64,000 nt of DNA from Blastocatellia bacterium (lineage in GTDB: Bacteria > Acidobacteriota > Blastocatellia > Pyrinomonadales > Pyrinomonadaceae). Position 1 is the stretch's first letter. Each line of letters opens with the position of its first letter. Positions 26,415 through 34,367 of this stretch are shown piece by piece. The DNA is taken from the NCBI GenBank assembly GCA_003487805.1, contig DNNE01000065.1:58151-122150 (forward strand), given 5' to 3'. The notes under the pieces were generated by a model. It saw only the letters and a program-made list of their open reading frames with translations. It was not told where the DNA came from and ran no database searches. The position numbers and the translations under genes were made by a program.

Positions 26415-26981
26415 ATGAGCATAAAAGCAGACAAGTGGATACGCCGCATGGCCCAGCAGCACGGCATGATTGAACCCTTCGAACCTGGCCAGGTTAAGGA
26501 AGTCGACGGCCGGCGAGTTGTTTCGTATGGCACTTCCAGTTACGGCTATGACGTGCGGTGTGCTGATGAGTTTAAGCTCTTCACTAATGTCTACAGCGCG
26601 ATCGTGGATCCGAAGAAGTTCGACAATAAGAGTTTCGTCGACATTAAGGCTGACCATGTGGTGATTCCACCTAATAGTTTTGCCCTGGCCCGAACGGTGG
26701 AATACTTCCGCATACCCAGAAACGTAATGACTATCTGTCTGGGAAAGAGCACCTACGCGAGGTGTGGAATTATCGTTAACGTGACCCCTTTCGAACCTGA
26801 ATGGGAAGGATATGTAACTCTGGAATTTTCGAACACGACCCCGATGCCGGCAAAGATCTATGCTAACGAAGGAGTCGCTCAAGTCATATTTTTCGAAGCC
26901 GATGAAGTCTGCGAAGTTTCATACAAAGACCGTGGCGGGAAGTATCAAGGGCAGCAGGGAGTAACTCCGCCGAAGTTGTAG
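26415..26981 (+). CDS. dcd: dCTP deaminase
   Basis: A 188-residue enzyme of the dUTPase-like fold that deaminates dCTP to dUTP, feeding thymidylate synthesis. The N-terminus [20 protein letters not shown] is typical, as are [19 protein letters not shown] (active-site Ser and Arg) and [10 protein letters not shown] with the catalytic Glu. The length is that of the standard bacterial monofunctional enzyme. The dUTPase gene lies 4 kb downstream on the same strand, so the two steps of the route are near each other but separated by inserted minus-strand genes. Confidence 0.95.
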   Translation: MSIKADKWIRRMAQQHGMIEPFEPGQVKEVDGRRVVSYGTSSYGYDVRCADEFKLFTNVYSAIVDPKKFDNKSFVDIKADHVVIPPNSFALARTVEYFRIPRNVMTICLGKSTYARCGIIVNVTPFEPEWEGYVTLEFSNTTPMPAKIYANEGVAQVIFFEADEVCEVSYKDRGGKYQGQQGVTPPKL

Positions 26982-26993
26982 CGGTCTCAGTTC

Positions 26994-27383
26994 TCAAAGA
27001 TTGATATTTTCATCATAGTTATTGATATCTTTTCTCAAGCTACCCAATCCATGTTGCGAGCTCGGCGTTTTTTGACCCCCGTCAAGATCGAAAGCCGCTG
27101 CCATACCCACGTAATCAGAGGGGAACTCCACCGAAGGTTTTTGCTGGGACTCATACAAACACTCCGAGTAATATCGTTCTGCCTTGCGAATATTGAAGTC
27201 GCACCTAAAGAAGACGGAATTTCGCCGTGAGAGTTTTCTAATGACATTTTGCAAGATCACGGACTTCCCAAAACCCGCTAGTCCCGTAATCGCCACCATT
27301 CGACGAGATGCAGTATCGACAAGTGCACTGTAAATCTGTTGCTCGATTGAACGGCCAAGGTACTGGTCCTCGTTGTACAACAA
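26994..27383 (-). pseudogene. Remnant of a P-loop (STAND/NACHT-like) NTPase
   Basis: A 129-residue frame starting at a TTG with AGAGG upstream. It carries YLGRSIEQQIYSAL, then Walker A GLAGFGKS inside RMVAITGLAGFGKSVILQNV, then SVFFRCDF. This is the beginning of a STAND-type ATPase, normally 300 to over 1000 residues long, but the frame stops before Walker B and the sensor domains. It ends 12 bases from the dcd stop on the opposite strand. The most likely reading is a truncated gene. STAND ATPases often serve in defence or signalling, but nothing remains to show an effector. Confidence 0.55.
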
Positions 27384-27435
27384 ATGACATTACCTCTGGT
27401 ATAACTTGTCTTTACAAAATGAGTTCCAGAAGCAC

Positions 27436-27585
27436 CTAAATAAAAAACAAACACCCATCATAATCGCTGTCTTCACTAGTATCTTCTTGAGGCTCAGACT
27501 CATCCGTCGAGATGATTGATGAAAATAACCTGCGTAGGTTGTCCCACGCGTCCTGATGAATATCAGATGTTAGAAGTCTCTTCAA
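27436..27585 (-). CDS. Short acidic open frame upstream of the NTPase remnant
   Basis: Starting at TTG this gives 49 residues: a helical, basic/hydrophobic first half (MKRLLTSDIHQDAWDNLRRL) and a very acidic tail (STDESEPQEDTSEDSDYDG) ending CLFFI. The composition looks coding, not random, and the stop lies 52 bases before the NTPase remnant on the same strand. An in-frame stop just upstream limits its length. It could be the 3' end of a decayed gene in the same operon. No family is recognised. The rest of 27384-27799 is gene-free apart from the structured element at 27668. Confidence 0.3.
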   Translation of the reverse strand: MKRLLTSDIHQDAWDNLRRLFSSIISTDESEPQEDTSEDSDYDGCLFFI

Positions 27586-27667
27586 TAGAATTACATCCTA
27601 TAGGAGAGGTTACTGAGAGCGCTGATCATAACCCACCCTCAATCTTACTGACGAGGATCTCATCGAC

Positions 27668-27756
27668 GAGATTTCACTAACTATGAGAACCTGGAAGTGT
27701 GTTGGATCTCATAGTTAATTAGCCGACGAGGTTGAGCGGCAACGGCACCCACGCAG
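27668..27756 (+). repeat. Structured element, copy A
   Basis: Bases 27668-27698 match 30946-30976 at 29 of 31 positions, and the shorter block AGGTTGAG also recurs further on. Here the segment folds as a hairpin with the 11-base stem TAACTATGAGA / TCTCATAGTTA (27678-27688 with 27707-27717) and a loop carrying CCTGGAAGTG. No plus-strand gene follows this copy. Confidence 0.6.
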
Positions 27757-27799
27757 AAAATCGTGATCCGCAAGGCCCGTCGAAAATGGGATGCTCGAC

Positions 27800-29500
27800 T
27801 TATCCAGGACCGTCCTTCTGTCTCAAATCCAGAGTGAATAGAACTTCGGTATCAACGCCATCCGTGACGGTTATTGGTTGCCTTAGTTGCTCGGGAACTC
27901 CGCGCGGCAACTCCGATCCCGGTGAAGCCAGGATCATCACGGCTTCATAATTGCCGGCTGGAACATTCTTAATAACGAACTGCCCGCGCGAATCGGCCTG
28001 ACCGTTCAGTCGAGTGCCCTCGCCCTGGCGCATCAAGCTAACGAAGATTAAGACGTTATTCGGCAAGGTGCCGCCCACGATCTTGACCTGTCCGCGAACC
28101 ACGCTCTCCCCAAAGGCTACATAGATTTTGAATCCTGACAAGTTTTGGCCGGGCCGGAGATCAATCTCGCGACCCTGCCTTACGCCGTTGTGTTCGATAC
28201 GGGTCATGGTAAAGCCTGGCGCTTCAGACCCGATGATCTGTAGAGAAGTTTTTCCCGGGCGGATTCCCTCGAGCGAAAACGAGCCGTCGGGATTGATCTT
28301 TGAGACCGCTCCACTCCCATAAACGCGAATCTCGGTTGGCCCGGGATTGAAGCTGGACGCGACCATTAGCCTCGACAGTCGCGCGAGGACATTCCGGTCA
28401 GTGACGCCTTCGGGAACCACGACGCCGGAAATGGTCAGGCCGCGCTGAAACTTTATTTCCAGATCTGTGACGTCGCTGTCCACTATTTCAAAAGGAACCG
28501 GTTCGCTGTAGACCTTTGGCGCCGACGAATCGGACGGCTGGAGAGACGCCGGGTCAATCATGAAGGCATAGCGGCCGGGCGTTATGCCTTCCACCCGAAA
28601 CTCACCTTGCGAATTCGTCGGCGTTCCTGGTCCGGACGAACTGCTGACAAAGCTCTGACCCTGGTTCTGCTGCACATCGCCCAATGAAAACTGCACGCCC
28701 GCAAAAGGTTGGTTGTTGTCGGCGTCTATCACCCGCCCACTGACGGCGTAGGTCATTGCGCGCGGGCCCAGCTTAATGTCAATGTTTTTTGCTTCGCTGC
28801 CTGCGCTTACTTCAACAATCGTTGCCCTGGCGATGTCGGTGGCGTCCGGGTGAAAAGTCCTCGCATAATATCCCGAGGCTCGGGTTTCAGACATTCTGCC
28901 GTTCTCCTGGCCCGCGCTTACCTTATAGCGACCTGGAGGCAAACCGTAGAGGCGATAGACGCCACGGTCGTCAGTCGCATACATCATGTAATTCGCCCAT
29001 ACCGGATTTGCTGCGCGTACAGGGGAGCCGTTCTCATCGACTTGCGTCAGGCTGATTCGCTCTGCGATAACGGGCCGTCCGTCCGTATCAGTCACCCGTC
29101 CGGTAATCACACCTCCGCGGGTCAATTTGAAATCGATTCCTTCGACCGTTTCGTTGGCTGCCAGATTGACAATCCGTCCCTGGCCAAACACCGCGTTGGT
29201 GGGAACGTAAACCGGGGCTACTGGCGTGAGGCTGACCATGCCCGCAGGCAATCCAAAAATTCGATAATTGCCTTCCGCATCAGATTTCGCCTGACCAATT
29301 TGCGTTTGAGAGTTTTGATTCGTAGCTATAACGACGATTCCGGGAGCGGGCTTCTCGCCACTGGTCACGCGGCCAGAGATGGATCCGGTTAGCTTCGCTT
29401 TGCTTTCCGGAGCTTGCCCGAAAACTAGAATTGTTGAGCATGCAAGAATCGCGGAGATGACAATTGAGCCAAAGCCAAAGGGTCGTTTGATTCTGGTCAT
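27800..29500 (-). CDS. Secreted carboxypeptidase-regulatory-like (Cna-B/CarboxypepD_reg) repeat protein
   Basis: A 566-residue exported protein starting at the ATG at 29500, which has GGAGG 9 bases upstream and is followed by a signal peptide (RPFGFGSIVISAILACSTIL). The frame is open to 29551. It contains serial beta-sandwich units of the CarboxypepD_reg type: GSISGRVTSGEKPAPGIVVI, GGVITGRVTDTDGRPVIAER, YAVSGRVIDADNNQPFAGVQ and a last one near GQADSRGQFVIKNVPAGNYE. Each pairs G-x-V with a later G-x-Y-x-[IV] strand. No catalytic motif is seen. Such proteins are abundant in Acidobacteria and serve as envelope scaffolds or sensors of TonB systems; the exact role is unknown. Confidence 0.85.
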   Translation of the reverse strand: MTRIKRPFGFGSIVISAILACSTILVFGQAPESKAKLTGSISGRVTSGEKPAPGIVVIATNQNSQTQIGQAKSDAEGNYRIFGLPAGMVSLTPVAPVYVPTNAVFGQGRIVNLAANETVEGIDFKLTRGGVITGRVTDTDGRPVIAERISLTQVDENGSPVRAANPVWANYMMYATDDRGVYRLYGLPPGRYKVSAGQENGRMSETRASGYYARTFHPDATDIARATIVEVSAGSEAKNIDIKLGPRAMTYAVSGRVIDADNNQPFAGVQFSLGDVQQNQGQSFVSSSSGPGTPTNSQGEFRVEGITPGRYAFMIDPASLQPSDSSAPKVYSEPVPFEIVDSDVTDLEIKFQRGLTISGVVVPEGVTDRNVLARLSRLMVASSFNPGPTEIRVYGSGAVSKINPDGSFSLEGIRPGKTSLQIIGSEAPGFTMTRIEHNGVRQGREIDLRPGQNLSGFKIYVAFGESVVRGQVKIVGGTLPNNVLIFVSLMRQGEGTRLNGQADSRGQFVIKNVPAGNYEAVMILASPGSELPRGVPEQLRQPITVTDGVDTEVLFTLDLRQKDGPG

Positions 29501-29698
29501 AGGAGATGTCCTCCAGAAGCGATCAAGGTTACCCGCCTGTGTGGGCGACATCAGCGCACGCGAAACCTCTGGCGGTGATGCAGTCTTGGGCGTGATTCAT
29601 GGCTGGACGCCGCACCACTTGCCAAACTGCACCACTACCAGAAATCAACTCGTTGAGCGACCCAGGCCCGGGCAATCCATTGCCCGCGCCGAACCTTG

Positions 29699-30577
29699 TT
29701 AATCTGCCAAACTGCAAGTATGGTCGGTGTCGGTATCATCGGTGCTCGATTCAGTCCCGCACCCCACACATGCCTCCGGTCTGCTTTTCTTTGGGAAGCC
29801 GCTGGATACTTCATTCAAGAAATAAACGACCTGGGAGCCGGAACATGATTGTCCCCCACAGGACCCGGTGTCGGCATGGTCCCACGAATAACACTTTTTC
29901 TCCTCAGCGTGATGGGCGAAAGATCTGGACGTCAATCCGGCGAATCTCTTTAGGTTCGCCGCCAACACCGCGTCCCAACTCTTGTCACGAACCCAACGCG
30001 ACGGGTGGTCCTTGTCTCGCACGACCGGGTTGCCGCTTATCCAACCGGTGTCGTCATCAAAAAGTACCATATCAACAGAAACAGTCGTGAGTTTCGCGGC
30101 GGGGTCGGCCAGCCACTTCTTATCTGGCGGCAGTCCGCCACACCCTGCTTGACTGACCTTCAGATCAGTCGTTCTGGCAGGGAGTAGAGTCAGGTCCTCA
30201 CCCGTCCTGGCGAATTGGGGTGAAAAGTGAAACATCTGCCCCCCGGTAATGAAAATGTCGGGAAGTGTCGTATTGCCTTTAGCATCTTTCGAAAACTCAA
30301 TCCTCAGTCTTATGAGTTTTATGTTTTTCTGCGAGGCGTTTCGAACGGTAACCGAGAGATCCCGCAACCAATCGTCGGACGCGGAAAACGATGCGCCCGA
30401 TGAGATTCTCTGCTTGGCTAACTTCATCTCGACAATCTCGAGTGGGGGTTGCTTAACATAGATTGGCCAGCGGTAGATTGAAACTCTGCCAAGGTGATTT
30501 CCAACTTCGGTTCGCCCAACCGCAATTGTCACGATGAGAAGCGGGAGCACTGAAAGGACTTTGCTTTTTGTTTTCAT
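29699..30577 (-). CDS. Secreted hypothetical protein with Cys-rich tail
   Basis: A 292-residue protein. The ATG at 30577 has GGAGG 5 bases upstream and starts a signal peptide (MKTKSKVLSVLPLLIVTIAV); the frame is open to 30607. The middle (about 45-160) looks like an Ig-like fold (SVTVRNASQKNIKLIRLRIE). The C-terminal 60 residues carry six Cys (KKCYSW, GSCGGQSCSGS, EACVGCGTE, HTCSLAD) and an Asp/Thr-rich stretch, suggesting disulfides or metal binding. I do not recognise the family. It lies 121 bases upstream of the regulatory-like repeat protein's open frame and may be cotranscribed with it. Confidence 0.7.
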   Translation of the reverse strand: MKTKSKVLSVLPLLIVTIAVGRTEVGNHLGRVSIYRWPIYVKQPPLEIVEMKLAKQRISSGASFSASDDWLRDLSVTVRNASQKNIKLIRLRIEFSKDAKGNTTLPDIFITGGQMFHFSPQFARTGEDLTLLPARTTDLKVSQAGCGGLPPDKKWLADPAAKLTTVSVDMVLFDDDTGWISGNPVVRDKDHPSRWVRDKSWDAVLAANLKRFAGLTSRSFAHHAEEKKCYSWDHADTGSCGGQSCSGSQVVYFLNEVSSGFPKKSRPEACVGCGTESSTDDTDTDHTCSLAD

Positions 30578-30607
30578 GCGATCCTCCTTTGGATTGAGTA
30601 AGCGCAC

Positions 30608-30945
30608 GGTTTATAGCATAGGCCCCAAATGGCAGCAAGATTTTTTGCTAGAGAGCACAATGGCTGAACGGGAAATGCTTAACTACGGTCGAGACCAGCG
30701 TCTGTCAATGATCCAAAAACGACTTCCGAGTATGTTTCGCTACGGGACGGCAGCTGGCATTGCTAAGTCCCGTTCGGGTTCGGGTCACACCTGAGCATGA
30801 ACATCTCGCAATTTGCTGGGACATCAGTTATGCGCCGGAAGGAGTCAACAATTGATAGGATTCTGGCGAAAAGGATCAGTAACCATGAGATTCCGAACTC
30901 ATGAACAGTGAGAGGACGGCTGTAAGTTGTTGTATCTTAGCAAGA
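30608..30945. other. Gene-free stretch upstream of dut
   Basis: About 340 bases with no supported gene. It contains a small hairpin CATGAG-ATTCCGAA-CTCATG (30884-30903). Short frames here lack ribosome binding sites and family features. Confidence 0.45.
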
Positions 30946-31012
30946 GAGATTTCATTAACGATGAGAACCTGGAAGTAGTGCCGGTTCTCAGGACGGGCAG
31001 GTTGAGTACCAC
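30946..31012 (+). repeat. Structured element, copy B, in the dut leader
   Basis: Nearly identical to copy A at 27668 over the first 31 bases, then sharing AGGTTGAG just before the dut start codon. It folds differently from copy A: stem TGAGAACC / GGTTCTCA (30962-30969 with 30983-30990) around a loop with TGGAAGTAGTGCC. The position in the 5' leader suggests a regulatory RNA or protein-binding site, unproven. Confidence 0.6.
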
Positions 31013-31014
31013 CC

Positions 31015-31446
31015 ATGAGCGGTGAACAGTTTTTGAGGTTTAAGAAGCTCGATCCTTTGGCGATGTTGCCCACTCGTGGGAGTCCGTTCTCGGCGGGATT
31101 AGACCTTCATTCGATCGAAGCGACCACCTTGGAACCAAATCAAAGGCAACTGATAAGAACCGGTCTCGCAGTTGCCATACCTGAGGGCCATTACGGTCGC
31201 CTCGCGCCGCGATCCGGTTTGGCGGTGCAGAAGGGAATTGATGTCCTGGCCGGAGTCATCGACGCCGACTACCGCGGTGAGATTCAGTGCTTACTCCACA
31301 ATACGGGAACCGAAATTGTAGAGTTGCCGGCGCAGTCAAGAATTTGTCAGTTGATAATTGAGAAGCTGATCACCCCCACTCCCGTATGGGCCGACGATCT
31401 TACGAACACCATGCGAGGCAGCGGTGGTTTTGGCTCAACAGGTTGA
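31015..31446 (+). CDS. dut: dUTP diphosphatase (dUTPase)
   Basis: A 143-residue trimeric-type dUTPase that hydrolyses dUTP to dUMP, keeping uracil out of DNA and supplying thymidylate synthesis. All five family motifs are present in order: FSAGLDLHS, APRSGLA, GVIDADYRGEI, RICQLII and RGSGGFGSTG. The start is weakly supported by ribosome binding signals; a TTG at 31033 is an alternative. It works directly after dcd in the pathway. The leader carries structured element B. Confidence 0.95.
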   Translation: MSGEQFLRFKKLDPLAMLPTRGSPFSAGLDLHSIEATTLEPNQRQLIRTGLAVAIPEGHYGRLAPRSGLAVQKGIDVLAGVIDADYRGEIQCLLHNTGTEIVELPAQSRICQLIIEKLITPTPVWADDLTNTMRGSGGFGSTG

Positions 31447-31461
31447 AAGAGATCTACGCGA

Positions 31462-32211
31462 TCACTCTTGTCGCATCGCGCGCCGGAGCGAATCAGGAAT
31501 TCGAGATCGATCAGCGGCGAATACGGGGCGGAACTTGCTGTCGAATTTCAACGCGACGTAAGGCGTTCCATCGTTCAGATCGATCACCAGAATAGCTTCT
31601 TCGATCGTGCATGAATGAGCCATGCAGCCTCGCATCACGATCGTGTCGCCGTCCTTCTCAATAGGTGTCTCGACCTGCATTCGATCCGTGAAGGCTTTGT
31701 AATTCGTTCCCAGTAATTGACGCAGGCGCGTCTTTACCGACGGCACCCCACGGAACAGCTCGTTCGGATACTTACCAACATAGCGTGCGAGGTTCGACGA
31801 TTCAGGAGTTGACTGACCGCGCGGCAGAATCTCAACCACGACCGTGAAGTTGCCACGCCACGCATTGGCCATCGGACTCTCGCTGACGCCAATCTTATAA
31901 TCGCCAGTCTCACTAAGGTCGTCATCGAAAACTACGCCGCCGGGTTGGGTTTCCTGTTGGCCGGTAGGAGAGATCACTGTGCCGTGGGTCGCGTCGCGCG
32001 CGTTGATGTTGACGCGCATGTGCTGACCGGCGCTGGCCCGCAAGACGAACCACGCTGAATCTCGATTGCCGCGCAGATAACCAGTCGCGCGCGCGACGGT
32101 GGCGGCTCGCGCAAATACGATTCGCTGAGGGGCCCGCTCAGTCTGTGCGATCGTGGCCAGGCAGGCGGCAATGATTAGCAGGGACGAGGCAACAAATCTG
32201 TTAATAGTCAT
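31462..32211 (-). CDS. Secreted protein with PPC-like and Ivy-like domains
   Basis: A 249-residue protein with a signal peptide (MTINRFVASSLLIIAACLAT then IAQ). Residues about 30-130 resemble a bacterial pre-peptidase C-terminal domain (ETGDYKIGVSESPMANAWRG). Residues about 140-235 contain GCMAHSC followed by EEAILVIDL. A Cys-x-x-His-x-Cys loop of this kind (CKPHDC) is the lysozyme-binding loop of the inhibitor Ivy, so I infer an Ivy-like fold. It may inhibit a lysozyme or other muramidase in the periplasm. It is convergent with dut, 15 bases away. Fold and function are inference. Confidence 0.72.
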   Translation of the reverse strand: MTINRFVASSLLIIAACLATIAQTERAPQRIVFARAATVARATGYLRGNRDSAWFVLRASAGQHMRVNINARDATHGTVISPTGQQETQPGGVVFDDDLSETGDYKIGVSESPMANAWRGNFTVVVEILPRGQSTPESSNLARYVGKYPNELFRGVPSVKTRLRQLLGTNYKAFTDRMQVETPIEKDGDTIVMRGCMAHSCTIEEAILVIDLNDGTPYVALKFDSKFRPVFAADRSRIPDSLRRAMRQE

Positions 32212-32324
32212 TGGATCCTTTCCGAGTTGCTTAATGTTTTGGATTTTCTTTCCTTTTAATCTGTAAGACGGTTCACCTCCTTATTCCTTGAGACGGATTT
32301 CGATTCGTTCCTTCAAGCTCATGA

Positions 32325-32542
32325 TTGCAACCCGAAGGGTTGTCCGAAAGTAGCCGGTGGTCGGAGCAGAGCGAAGACCACCGGTACCAAGTGATAACAG
32401 ATCGCACCCTGTAGGGTGCCACTAGTCTTGTCTTGCGAATTCAGAAAGCGTCTTGCACCCTTTCAGGGTGCCGACAATCAATCCATTTTCTTCCGGTGGT
32501 CTGCGACCACCGGCTACTCTCTCGCAGCCCTTCGGGCTGACA
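32325..32542. repeat. Nested inverted repeat cluster
   Basis: This fills the gene-free gap 32212-32550. Palindromes are nested symmetrically: CAACCCGAAGGGTTG (about 32328) with AGCCCTTCGGGCT (about 32525) outside, TAGCCGGTGGTC and GACCACCGGCTA inside, and GCACCCTGTAGGGTGC with GCACCCTTTCAGGGTGC at the centre. The whole could fold into one long branched stem. Confidence 0.85.
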
Positions 32543-32550
32543 CGCGGCGT

Positions 32551-33570
32551 TCACTTATAGCCAATAACCACACGCTCGATCGTCGGTGGCAGATCGTGCA
32601 TCTCGCTGCGTGTGAAGCCGGCGTTCTGAAACATTCGCTCGAGCTCGGCGAACGTGTACGCGTCGCCACTGGGCGTGCCGCCGAGCATTTGCATGCTGAA
32701 GGCGGCGGCTTGCGGCGGCGTCACCCGATCGTCGTTCGGAACGAATTCAAGCGCGACTGCGCGACCGCCATCCGCTAATGACGCGTGAACTTTTCGCAGC
32801 AACGTCTCGCACGTCTCTTTGTCGAAGTGATGCAGGAAATTCGTCAGCAGCACGAGATCGTAGCCAGTTCCATAATCAACATCGAACGCGCTGCCGGGTT
32901 TCGTGTGATAACGATCTGAAACGCCGGCGCCCTGCGCATTTTCTTTGGCGACATCGAGCACCTTCGGCCAATCGAGCGCGGTGACTTCAACCTGCGGATT
33001 CTGCCTGGCGAAAGCAATGCCGTACAGACCGTGACCCGCGGCAATGTCGAGCACGCGCAGGTTCTTGTCTTTCGTCTGATCGACTAGTTGGGCCATCAAC
33101 TGCGCCGGGAGCGCCATCATCGGCGCCATGGCGCGCGCAAAGTCTTCCCATATCGGATTTTCAGGCTCGACCGACGAGGTGCCGACGGAGCCGCCGTTGC
33201 GAACCGCCTCAGTCAGTCGATCAAAGTTGCCCATGACGTTAGGCGATAAGATGAATCCGGTGACCGTGCCCATGTAGGCGGGCGACCGTTTGTCGAGAAA
33301 CATCGCCGAGTCCGCGGTCAATTCGTAATTGTTTCCCTGCTTGGTTAAGAAACCGATGATGGTGAGAAAGTCGCAGAGGATGCGCGTGCCGCGTTCGGAT
33401 GCGCCGCACCTTTCGGCGATCGCTTTCGCGGTCGTGTTGCCTTCACCGATCGCGGTGAACACTTCGAGTTCGATTCCGGTCTTGATTGCCTGGGTTCGTT
33501 GATACGCATTGAAAGTGTCGAATAATAACGCCGGCGTCGGCTGTTTTCCGGTCTGAGCTTCTGGAGCCAT
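32551..33570 (-). CDS. SAM-dependent O-methyltransferase with dimerisation domain
   Basis: A 339-residue enzyme of the plant-type/ASMT-like group. The N-terminal winged-helix dimerisation domain (TAKAIAERCGASERGTRILC) is followed by a Rossmann domain with SAM motif I VLDIAAGHGLYGIAFA, motif II-like EVTALDWPKVLDVA, and TNFLHHFDKETCETLLRKV, which supplies the His often used as base. The C-terminus GGTPSGDAYTFAELERMFQN is typical. Relatives methylate phenolic or polyketide hydroxyls. It sits near a lipoprotein and two B12-type radical SAM enzymes, so a role in making a methylated lipid, pigment or secondary metabolite is possible but unproven. Confidence 0.87.
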   Translation of the reverse strand: MAPEAQTGKQPTPALLFDTFNAYQRTQAIKTGIELEVFTAIGEGNTTAKAIAERCGASERGTRILCDFLTIIGFLTKQGNNYELTADSAMFLDKRSPAYMGTVTGFILSPNVMGNFDRLTEAVRNGGSVGTSSVEPENPIWEDFARAMAPMMALPAQLMAQLVDQTKDKNLRVLDIAAGHGLYGIAFARQNPQVEVTALDWPKVLDVAKENAQGAGVSDRYHTKPGSAFDVDYGTGYDLVLLTNFLHHFDKETCETLLRKVHASLADGGRAVALEFVPNDDRVTPPQAAAFSMQMLGGTPSGDAYTFAELERMFQNAGFTRSEMHDLPPTIERVVIGYK

Positions 33571-33662
33571 GAGTATTTCCTTTCGATGGTGAATTAAGTT
33601 TTTGGGGAAGCGAAAGCCTACTAGAAGAGATGAGGAAAAGTCTAACCACGATTGGAGCCGAT

Positions 33663-33755
33663 GTGTCAGAACCCCGAGCGGTAGCGAGGTGGATCAACCG
33701 CTCAACGTTGAATAAGTGATCCGGTCGCTACCGCTACCGCTCCCGGTTCTGACAC
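33663..33755. repeat. Inverted repeat of the GAGCGGTAGCGA family
   Basis: The left arm 33663-33696 and right arm 33717-33755 are imperfect reverse complements, both ending in GTGTCAGAAC / GTTCTGACAC. They belong to the same family as 26120-26212 and the fragment in the RND gene. The right arm touches the stop codon of the neighbouring lipoprotein gene. Confidence 0.83.
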
Positions 33756-34357
33756 TAGTTCAGTTTTAGCGAAACCGGTTGGGCCAATCCTTCAATGGTG
33801 AGCGTGAGGGTTTTTGGCGACGACACTGGATCTTTTTTCGCCGACAGGAAAATCAACAATCCGTGACGCTTACCTTCGGCATGTGTAACCGGGTCCTTCA
33901 AATTAAACTCATAAGCGCGAAATTCCTTTTCGAAGGTCTTGCGTGAATTTGGATTGTAAGCAAAGACACCGTTCGCTTTCAGGATGCGCGAGATTGCCTG
34001 CTTCGCTGAGATTAATTTCCATTCGGTATTTGCTTCGTCGTGCAAACGAAACTTCAGTTTCCTGATCTCAACCGCATCACCACTGTTGTGAGCAATCTCG
34101 AGTCGCACGGGCAGCAGGCCCGCCAACTGCAGATTCGATTCAAACAGCTCTTGCGTCGCTTCGTCGGTCAATAACGGCGCCGCCCGAAACGAAAGCGAGC
34201 CGACGTTTGCGCTCGCCGCCGAGGCAGGCATCGCCGGTATTTCGCTGACGGGTTTTACTTTGAAGAGAGAACCGTTGCAGGAGGCGTTCAGGAGCGCGAG
34301 CACGCAGACGCCGAGCCGGGTTGCGGCTCTCGAAATCGGCAACGTCGTGCGGATCAT
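33755..34357 (-). CDS. Hypothetical lipoprotein
   Basis: A 200-residue protein with a lipoprotein signal ending in LNASC. The mature part is beta-rich (SLSFRAAPLLTDEATQELFE, VRLEIAHNSGDAVEIRKLKF, HGLLIFLSAKK) without a family I recognise. It should be anchored to a membrane face in the periplasm. It follows the radical SAM gene at 34368 by 10 bases on the same strand, so the two are likely cotranscribed. The stop lies at the edge of a long inverted repeat. Confidence 0.7.
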   Translation of the reverse strand: MIRTTLPISRAATRLGVCVLALLNASCNGSLFKVKPVSEIPAMPASAASANVGSLSFRAAPLLTDEATQELFESNLQLAGLLPVRLEIAHNSGDAVEIRKLKFRLHDEANTEWKLISAKQAISRILKANGVFAYNPNSRKTFEKEFRAYEFNLKDPVTHAEGKRHGLLIFLSAKKDPVSSPKTLTLTIEGLAQPVSLKLN

Positions 34358-34367
34358 CTTGATTGAA

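Noticed and set aside
27660..31000. Integron-type cassette with attC-like sites
   Set aside because: The flanking elements are direct copies with hairpins, but no integrase and no conserved attC core were seen, and the genes between them face the opposite strand in an ordinary way.
30876..31073. Minus-strand 65-codon frame over the dut leader
   Set aside because: Part of it (FQVLIV-x-EIS) is shared with copy A, but copy A has stops close by, so the sharing is better explained by the structured DNA or RNA element.
26415..31446. dCTP deaminase as an anti-phage nucleotide-depletion system
   Set aside because: The protein has the length and motifs of the standard housekeeping enzyme and pairs metabolically with dut; the neighbouring NTPase is only a fragment.
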